From assembly GCA_016201275.1 (NCBI GenBank), contig JACQDB010000077.1, positions 1 to 64,000 on the forward strand: 64,000 nucleotides of DNA. Direction: 5' to 3'. The position numbers were made by a program, and so were the translations under genes. Shown piece by piece: positions 27,818 through 35,400 of the stretch. This stretch comes from Acidobacteriota bacterium (GTDB taxonomy: Bacteria > Acidobacteriota > Blastocatellia > UBA7656). The notes under the pieces were generated by a model that was not told the origin of the DNA, did not search any database, and saw nothing but the letters and a program-made list of their open reading frames with translations. The first letter of the stretch is position 1, and each line of letters begins with the position of its first letter.

Positions 27818-28705
27818 CTAGATGATGTCCGCCATAGTGGCTTCCATGTGTTTGAAGTAGGTGTAAGAAATAATCAGCAGGGCAAACGAGATGAACGCCG
27901 ATAATCCCAAGGTGTAAAAATCAGGGGCTGCGCCGTTCAACACCGTCTGACGAAAATTTTCGACCAGGCCAACCAGCGGGTTTAACACATACAGCGAACG
28001 CAATCGCGCTGGCACGGCGCTCAACGGATAGATCACCGGCGTGGCGAACATCCACAGTTGCAGGATGAGCGGAACGGCTACGCCGATGTCACGAAAGCGC
28101 ACCTGAGTGGCGGAAAACAGCAGCCCCATAGCAATGGCAAAAGCGGTCAAAATCACCACGATGGGCAAGGCATACAGCGCGTTCCAACTCGGCGGCACGC
28201 GATAATAAATCATCAAGCCCGCCAACACCGTTGAGGCGATCAGAAAATCGAACAAAGCGGCAAAGACATAAGTGATGGGCAGAATCTCTCGCGGAAAATA
28301 GACTTTGGTGACCAGTTGCGTGTGACTGACCAGACCGCTTGTGGCGTTGGCCAACGACGTAGAAAAGTAGGTCCACGGCAACAATGCGGCATAGGCGAAT
28401 AACGCATAGGGCGCGCCATCGCTGGGCATTCTGGCAAACAATGAAAAGATGATGGTGAAGATCAGCATCATGGAAAACGGTTGTAGAATCGCCCACGACA
28501 CGCCCAGCGCCGATTGTTTGTAACGCACCTTGATGCGATGCACCGTCAAGGTATAAAGCAGGTCGCGGTAGTGAAACAGTTTGCTGAGGTTGGCAGGCAA
28601 ATTCAGGCGCGTCAAGGAAGGCGGACGGATTACCGACAGACGACGCGGCGCAACGCTTTCAAAAGTTGAAGCGCGGATTGCCTCCACAGGATTTCGACTA
28701 GCCAT
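27818..28705 (-). CDS. Polysaccharide ABC exporter permease (Wzm/TagG-like)
   Basis: 295 residues from ATG 28705 with AGGGAG upstream; 13 more in-frame codons precede it. Six or so membrane helices are predicted. The N-terminal FHYRDLLYTLTVHRIKVRYKQS and the block VSWAILQPFSMMLIFTIIFS are hallmarks of ABC-2 polysaccharide/polyol-phosphate exporters. The motif NPLVGLVENFRQTVLNG near the C-terminus is also typical. With the ATPase it moves a lipid-linked glycan across the inner membrane. Confidence 0.94.
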   Translation of the reverse strand: MASRNPVEAIRASTFESVAPRRLSVIRPPSLTRLNLPANLSKLFHYRDLLYTLTVHRIKVRYKQSALGVSWAILQPFSMMLIFTIIFSLFARMPSDGAPYALFAYAALLPWTYFSTSLANATSGLVSHTQLVTKVYFPREILPITYVFAALFDFLIASTVLAGLMIYYRVPPSWNALYALPIVVILTAFAIAMGLLFSATQVRFRDIGVAVPLILQLWMFATPVIYPLSAVPARLRSLYVLNPLVGLVENFRQTVLNGAAPDFYTLGLSAFISFALLIISYTYFKHMEATMADII

Positions 28706-28773
28706 ATTTTCGATCTTGCTCCCTGATGTGCGGCAAGGCTTCACGCGCCTTGCCGTTCGTGGTTATTTTTTCT

Positions 28774-29760
28774 TCACACGGACGACATGACTTCCATTTC
28801 ATTCGCCGGTTTGGCGTCAACCGCAGGGCGATAAAAATGCCTGCCATAAAAAAAGCCCGCCACATCCCACAGCGCCAGTTCTCCGGCAAAACCGGCGGCA
28901 GAATTTTTTCTCAAGCACAGCGCCTCCGCGAGTTTTTTGAGCAGGCCGCGCCATGCCGCGCCATACAGATAACGCGGCACGCCGCCCAGTTCGACAATGT
29001 TTGCCGCAGGTTTTTGCTCGCGGCGCAAAAATCCCATAGACACGCCGCGCCAGAAACACCAGCGGCGAAAGTAGCCTCTGGTCAAACGCTGCGGCGGAAT
29101 GTAGTGATAGATAATCAAGTCGGGCCGATACAGACCACGCGCTCCGGCCTTGAGCAAGCGCTCGTACATATCTTCGTCTTCGCCGGCCAGCAAGTGTTTG
29201 TCGGTGCGTCCGAGCGAAGTCAAATACAAGCCGACTTGGTTCAAAAGGCTGCGCCGCAATACCGCATTGCCGCCCATGAGTATGCCGGGGTAGCTGTGGT
29301 CAAAAGGGCGAACCTCGGTGCCGCCATCTATCCAGCCAATCACGCCTACATATTGTTTCGGCAGCCACACCGGACACGGCGCGCCCCAACTCGGATGATA
29401 CGGGCCGCCGATGAAATCCACCTCGGGATTTTGAAAGGCCGCAAAGACGGTGTGGTACCAATTCGCATCTATCGCTTCGTCGTCGTCAATCATGCCAACG
29501 AGGTCGCCGCGAGTTGATCGTATGCCTTTGTTTAAGGCGCAGGAGCGCCCTTGTTGCGCTTCAAACCGATAATGCAGACGACCCGCAAAGCGCGGCATCC
29601 ACGCCTGAACGAGTTGGCGTGTGTGGTCTTTGGAGTTGTTATCTATGACGGTGATGTGAACATTCAAACCCGCCGGAGGGTTGGCCTCAAGCAGGCTTTG
29701 CAAGGTTCTCGGCAATAATTCCTGGCGGTTATATGTGGGAATGAGTACGTCTAATTGCAT
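28774..29760 (-). CDS. Family 2 glycosyltransferase
   Basis: 328 residues. The GT-A core is LDVLIPTYNRQELLPRTLQS with acidic cluster GMIDDDEAID. The second half has AGEDEDMYERLLKAGARGLY, the ED-type catalytic region, then RGYFRRWCFWRGVSMGFLRR, and an ending with GGVPRYLYGAAWRGLLKKL. The latter pattern also occurs in the GT2 at 40736 (YFRRWFYWNGISRALLYEQ; GVPRYMLRTYFGTFVRML). First gene of the exporter operon, and probably acts in chain assembly or termination before export. Confidence 0.92.
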   Translation of the reverse strand: MQLDVLIPTYNRQELLPRTLQSLLEANPPAGLNVHITVIDNNSKDHTRQLVQAWMPRFAGRLHYRFEAQQGRSCALNKGIRSTRGDLVGMIDDDEAIDANWYHTVFAAFQNPEVDFIGGPYHPSWGAPCPVWLPKQYVGVIGWIDGGTEVRPFDHSYPGILMGGNAVLRRSLLNQVGLYLTSLGRTDKHLLAGEDEDMYERLLKAGARGLYRPDLIIYHYIPPQRLTRGYFRRWCFWRGVSMGFLRREQKPAANIVELGGVPRYLYGAAWRGLLKKLAEALCLRKNSAAGFAGELALWDVAGFFYGRHFYRPAVDAKPANEMEVMSSV

Positions 29761-29827
29761 TCTTCAAGCCTGTGATGGCGAATGCCGGTTGGCAACTGCA
29801 CGGCAACTCTGCTTTCGCGGCAAAGCC

Positions 29828-30031
29828 TCAAGCGCCGCCGCCAGGAGCTTGCAAGGGTCGTCGGTTCGCCGGGTCGTCGCCATAATCGTAAACTCGTCCG
29901 CTCATTTGATTGATACTGAAAATGCCGTGAAATCTGCAAAAACATCGCGGTGGAAAGGGCTCAAGAACAAACTCTTCGCAACAAGTTCCGAACATTTCTA
30001 TGTTGACTTCATAATCTAAAGGCAACGCCAT
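29828..30031 (-). CDS. Possible small protein, unrecognised
   Basis: A 67-residue frame beginning MALPLDYEVNIEMFGTCCEE and rich in Cys, Phe and Pro, ending in a DDPANRRPLQAPGG tail. It lies just upstream of the exporter operon in the same direction. There is no strong ribosome site and no family I recognise. It could be a small ORF of the operon or a chance frame. Confidence 0.25.
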   Translation of the reverse strand: MALPLDYEVNIEMFGTCCEEFVLEPFPPRCFCRFHGIFSINQMSGRVYDYGDDPANRRPLQAPGGGA

Positions 30032-30624
30032 AGTTATTATTGATTGTGAGAAGCTAGGCCAGTATAATCCGATTCTCCAAATAAAATCATAAGATGACGA
30101 AGAATGGCAGTATCAGTTCTTTGGGTTTAGAATCAGGTTCTCCTCACCAAGTGCATCAAAACCGCTTGAAGCCCGGCAGCGATGCAATCTCTAGCTCCTG
30201 TAAAAATGTTAGGTTAAAACTCGTTACGGTTTGCCAATCACGCTTGAGCTATGGGTGTGAAGCAAGAGTAGCTTGGACGGCAGTGTGTGTTGGCATTGAT
30301 TAGAGCATGGAGCGAGCGTCTCCGTGTCATAGTGAAGCCCTCGCAGTACCAATATTTTGAATGACAAATAAAGAGTTGTGCTTGAGACGATGCCAACTTT
30401 TGCAGGGTGGCTCGGTAAAGGTCTGTCTGCTCACTTGATGGACGACCTCGCCTTGAGCCTCGCAGAGCGGAAACCGCACAACGCCAATCCTAGCGGCCTT
30501 CTCCTTTCAGCCGCTTGTAATGTGCCGCTTGCCTTGAGGAGAAAAAGGCAAAGGCAATTTCGACCCCAGGTCGGGAATTCATATCGCCCACAGAGGCGAA
30601 TTTTTGTAGGGAGAAAAAGAAAGA
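30032..30624. other. Long leader/spacer upstream of the broken secreted-nuclease gene
   Basis: About 590 bp, AT-richer in places (30050-30090). It contains a GAGGAGAAAAAGG run at 30536 and several short stem-like stretches (for example CCTTGCCTTGAGG). I looked for GEMM and other common riboswitch patterns and saw none. No ORF supported. Confidence 0.35.
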
Positions 30625-32308
30625 ATGAAAAGAGTTTTTAGACAGATAAGTTATACCTTTGTGCTGCTGTCACTGGGTGTGGTATGGCTGGCGCTGCCGC
30701 GTGTAGACGCGCAAACGAGCGCCAGCGAAATCGTTTTATATGCCGCGACGGCAAGCGTCAAGGTAGGCAGTTTCAGCAGCGTCGCCGATAGTTCAGCCGC
30801 TGGCGGCGAGCGCCTCTATAATCCTGATGCCGGAGCCGCCAAGCTTGCCAACGCGCAGGCCAATCCAGCCAGCTATTTTGAGATGACCTTCAACGCCGAA
30901 GCCAACACCGCGTATCGTTTGTGGGTGCGAGCGAAAGCAGACAATAACTCGCCGTACAACGATTCGTTCTTCGTGCAATTTTCCAACCGATGACCGTCAA
31001 TCTGGAAGACTGTGCGGGTTGCGGCTTGTCGGGGTGGGGCTGGCAAGACAACGGCTGGGGCGTCGGGGTGTTGGGGCCGGTGATCTATTTTCAAACCAGC
31101 GGCACCCAGAGCTTGCGCGTGCAGGCCAGAGAAGACGGCTTCTCGATAGATCAAATCGTGTTGTCGCCGCAGACCTATTTGAACAGCGCGCCGGGGGCGG
31201 CGAAAAATGACGCGACGATTTTGGCCAGTACCGTGGGCGGAAGCGCGCCCAACCGCCGCAAGTGAGCGTCACCGCCTCGCCGAGTACGGGAGTGGCGACC
31301 TTGACAAGTTTCTTTACGGCGACGGCGACAGATGCCGATGGCTACATTGCCAGTTACAGTTGGGATTTCGGCGACGGCCAGAGCGCGGCGCAGATGTCGC
31401 CCAGCCATGCGTATGGGACGGCGGGCAGCTACACGGCGCGAGTGACCGTGACCGATAATCAAGGCGCGACCGCCACGGCTTCGACGCTCATCACGGTTAC
31501 CAACCCTGCGCCGCTGCCACCACCCGTGGGCGTGCAACTGCGCGTCGTCAGTTGGAACGCGCAATTCGGCAATGGCACTGATAACGCTTACGATTTGAAT
31601 CGGCAGGCGACGTATCTGGTCAATCAAGCGCCGGACATTGTTGGTATGTATGAAGTGGAACAGAGCGGCTCGAAAAATATGCCGCAGCAGTTGGCCGCAT
31701 TGATGACCCAGAAAACCGGCGTCACCTGGAATTATTACTGGGTGCCCAAGTTTGCCGGTTACACCGAAGGCAATTTTATTTTGACGAAGTGGCCGGTGGT
31801 CAGCACCAGCCATCTGTACCTGAGCTATCAACGCTCGGTGGCGCAGATGTCCGTCAACGTCAACGGCAAAGTAGTGAATTTCTTCACAACTCATCTTGAT
31901 GCCAATTCGTCAACTTATCGCCTTGCCGAGGTCAGCGAGTTGAAGAATTTTTTGGCAGGCTTTGCCGAACCGCGCATCATTGTTGGCGATTTCAATGCCG
32001 GTCCCGATTTGTCGGAGATCACGCAGATGACCGCCAATTACTTCGACTCGTGGAATGAAGCGATGAATGCCAGTACGGCGACCTCGTATCCCGATAATCC
32101 TGTGGTCTGGATGACGCGAACCCGTCGAGGCCGCATTGATTATATCTTCTATTCAAAAGGTGCGAGCAATCTGACGCTCAACAGCGCGGCCATTCCTGAT
32201 CTGCGCGACTTGAGCCGCACGCCTGTCGAGTTGATCGGCACGACCGATGATAAAGGCGTGCGACCTTCGGATCACAACATGGCGGTTGCGACGTTCCAAT
32301 TGCATTGA
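30625..32308 (+). pseudogene. Secreted module-PKD-endonuclease/phosphatase gene, twice frameshifted
   Basis: Three consecutive frames make one ancestral gene. Frame 1 (30625-30993) has a signal peptide (MKRVFRQISYTFVLLSLGVV...) and the first half of the module shared with the proteins at 32492 and 46537. Frame 2 (about 30990-31265) has the second half (TVNLEDCAGCGLSGWGW, EDGFSIDQIVLSP). Frame 3 (31262-32308) has a PKD domain (YSWDFGDGQS) and an endonuclease/exonuclease/phosphatase domain with SWNAQFG, YEVEQSG, GDFNAGPD and SDHNMAVATF. Compared with the paralogous module, about 49 nt are missing near 30979-30986; a second shift lies at about 31235-31250. The catalytic part is intact but would lack a signal peptide if translated alone. 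Confidence 0.85.
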
Positions 32309-32378
32309 GGACTTCGGGCGAGGTGCAGAAGAAGTGCGCTTATTCTGCTCGCGCCGCTACGCTTCCTTGCTACAGAAA

Positions 32379-32427
32379 AGCGCGCCACGCATCAGACCTT
32401 CTAGCTGATGCGTGGCGCGCTTTTTTT
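32379..32427. terminator. Bidirectional Rho-independent terminator
   Basis: AGCGCGCCACGCATCAG (32379-32395) pairs perfectly with CTGATGCGTGGCGCGCT (32405-32421), 17 bp with a 9-nt loop, followed by T7 on the plus strand and preceded by four A residues. It lies between convergent genes ending at 32308 (+) and 32492 (-), so it can serve both. Confidence 0.92.
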
Positions 32428-32491
32428 CATGCTGTGACAGAGGTGCTACGCAACTTCTCGCCTCCTTGACTCGCTAACCATACCCTTTGCC

Positions 32492-35400
32492 TCAAGGCTT
32501 GGCGGCTTTGAAGGTATCAAAGAAAATCGTTCCCGGCGCGCTGGCCTCGGCTCTCCAGGTTCCGGCTTTTATTTCAAAGAGAACAGCAGCCAGAGGCACC
32601 GCCGTGGTATCCCATAATTGACTGGCGCGTTGCACCCAGGTTCCCGGCACGCCGCCGCTGCCCGGCGCGGTCTCGAACACCACATTGCCCGACGCCGCAT
32701 CGTGACGAATCCGCAGAAAGCGATGATTGACCGCATCAAACGGCACTGTCAACAAGTCCATCTTGGTGCCTTTGGCCTTCTTTTGACAGATTAAATTTCC
32801 CGCTTCGACATAGATGCGATAGTAATTGTTGGGGTCCTGACCGATGGTCAGCATGGCGTCAGCGGCGGTCGCCGCGTTGGGCGGCTGCACCAGTTCAACC
32901 GCCGCATACGCGCCCGTAAAGTTGTAACTCAAGGCTGAACGCAGGCCGTTATAGTGCGACCCCGAAGTGTTCTGCTTGAGCGCGCCAATCTCTAAATGCT
33001 GATTTTGATCACTCACCGCAACCCCGCTATCGGTATAACCGCTGAAGAGATTATTGAGTGACCACTTGGTGGTATCGAGCGTGTTGTTATTGAAGTCATC
33101 CACCAGCAAAAGAGTTTCTGCGGGGGTGGACGAGCCATAAGTAAAACCGTTGGTCAAGGTGGCGCTTTGCGAATCGGGATTGGTGACGGTGACATTGACC
33201 GCGCCTGCCGCGTGTGCCGGAGTGGTGGCGGTAATCGTCGTGCTGCCAACTACCGTGACATTGGTTGCCGGGAGGTTGTCAAAATTGACGGTTGCTCCTG
33301 AAACAAAACCCGTGCCGTTGATGGTGACGACAGTGCCGCCAGTGGTGGTGCCGTTGTTCGGCGCGAGACTGTTGATGAGGGGCGCGTTATTGTTCGTGGT
33401 GCTGAAAAATTCCGCCATATTTGCGGCGCTGGCTGAAGCGCCCGGAAACGCGGTCAAGCCCAAGCCTTCGGCAATCAGGCGCAGGGTGTTTTCATGTTGA
33501 TACAAAGTAGTGGATTGAAAATTCTGTTTGGCTTTCGGGCTGATGACCAGCATGGCCACCTGTCCGCCGCCGTGCGCCGTGTCGGTGTTGATGGATTCAT
33601 CGAACAAGATCACCAGCAAGCCATCTTGTTGAAAGACCGGGCTGGCAATCAACGGGTCAAGGTTGGTCTTCAACCAGTTGTCGGCGGTCGTCAATTTGTC
33701 ATTGTCGGTGCACGCAGGGTTGCTCGATGGGCAATCGTGTGCGTTGTCCAATTGATTCGGCTCGATGAACGAAAAGTTCGGCAACTGGAAGTTGGCCAGG
33801 TCGTTGGCGAATTGCGAAAACGGCACCAGATTATTGGTTTGCGCCGGACTGTTCAAGACATCGGATAAATAGGCAAACGGATTGTGCCGCTTGACGTAAG
33901 GATATTGGTCGCCGCCGGTGTAGCCTGTCGCTGGCAAACTCTCGGCATACGATTTCCAGGTTTTGCCCGCCGCGATCAACTGCCGCGTCAGATTATCAAC
34001 CGAGACCGTGCCGGTGAAATTCGAATCATTGGTTATGCCTTGCCCCGTGGTCAAATAGAAATAATTGCCTATGGACGGATGCGTGTCGGCAAAGTAGTTG
34101 GTCGCCAGGCCGTAGCGCGAAGCCAGCGTGTTCAAATAAGGCATGGCCGAATTGCCGATGACGTTCGAATAACTGTGATTCTCTTCGACGACCAGAATGA
34201 CGTGACCGAACGTGGGCAAGGGCGAAGCCGGATTGGTAAAAGTAAAACCGTTGGTCAAGGTGGCGCTTTGCGAATCGGGATTGGTGACGGTGACATTGAC
34301 TGCGCCTGCCGCGTGCGCCGGAGTCGTAGCGGTAATGGAAGTGGCGCTGTTGACCGTCACGCCGGTTGCCGCCACGCCGCCAAAGGTGACGGTTGCGCCG
34401 CCCACGAAATTGCTACCGGCAAGAGTCACCGAGGTGCCTCCGACCGTGCTGCCGGAATTGGGCGTGACGGAACTGAGGGTTGGCGCAGGCGCGGGAGGCG
34501 GCGCAGTGTAGGTGAAGCCATTAGTCAGAGTGGCGCTTTGATTATCAGGATTGGTGACGACTACGTTGACGACACCGGCGGCGTGTGCAGGAGTCGTCGC
34601 GGTTATGGTTGTGCTGTTGGCTACATTGATATTGCTTGCCGCCGTGCCGCCAAATGTGACGCTGGCTCCTGTGCCGAAATTCGTGCCGCTGATGGTGACG
34701 GAGGTGCCGCCAGTGCTGACATCAGAGTTTGGCGAAACGGCGCTCACGGTTGGCGCTGGCGCTGGCGGCGCGCCCGTCTTGGCGAGAATCGTGGTGTCAT
34801 TTTTCAGCGCTCCGGGAGCGCTGTTCAAATAGGTCTGCGGCGACAACAGAATTTGATCTATCGAGAAGCCATCTTCGCGTGGTTGTAGGCGTAGCGTGTG
34901 AGTACCGGCGTTTTGGAAATAGATGAGCGGCCCGAACACCCCGACGCCCCAGCCGTTGTCTTGCCAGCCCCACCCCGACAAGCCGCAGCCGGAGCAATCT
35001 TCCAGATTGACGGTCGTCGCGTTGGTCGTGCCTATGCGATAAGTGGCGGCGTTGGCCGTATCCACGCTGTCGGAAAATTGTACGAAGAACGAATCGTTGT
35101 ACGGCGAGTTGTTATCTGCTTTCGCTCGCACCCACAAACGATACGCGGTGTTGGCTTCGGCGTTGAAGGTCATCTCAAAATAGCTGGTCGGGCTGGCCAG
35201 CGCATTCGCCAGTTTCGGCGCTCCGGCATCGGGATTATAGATGCTTGCGCCGCCCGCTGCCGTGGGGTCTGAGACCACCGAGAAATTACCCACTTTGACC
35301 GCCGCTTCCGCAGCGTACAAGACCACATCGCTCGCCGTTGATGGGGACACAAAAGTAAAACCGTTGGTCAAGGTGGCGCTTTGCGAATCGGGATTGGTGA

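Noticed and set aside
30032-30624. Possible riboswitch in the long leader
   Set aside because: No match to the conserved cores I know (GEMM, cobalamin, TPP, SAM) could be found.
33884-34888. Plus-strand frame of 334 codons
   Set aside because: Antisense to the repetitive IPT part of the giant gene; its apparent repeats are the reverse of the IPT repeats.
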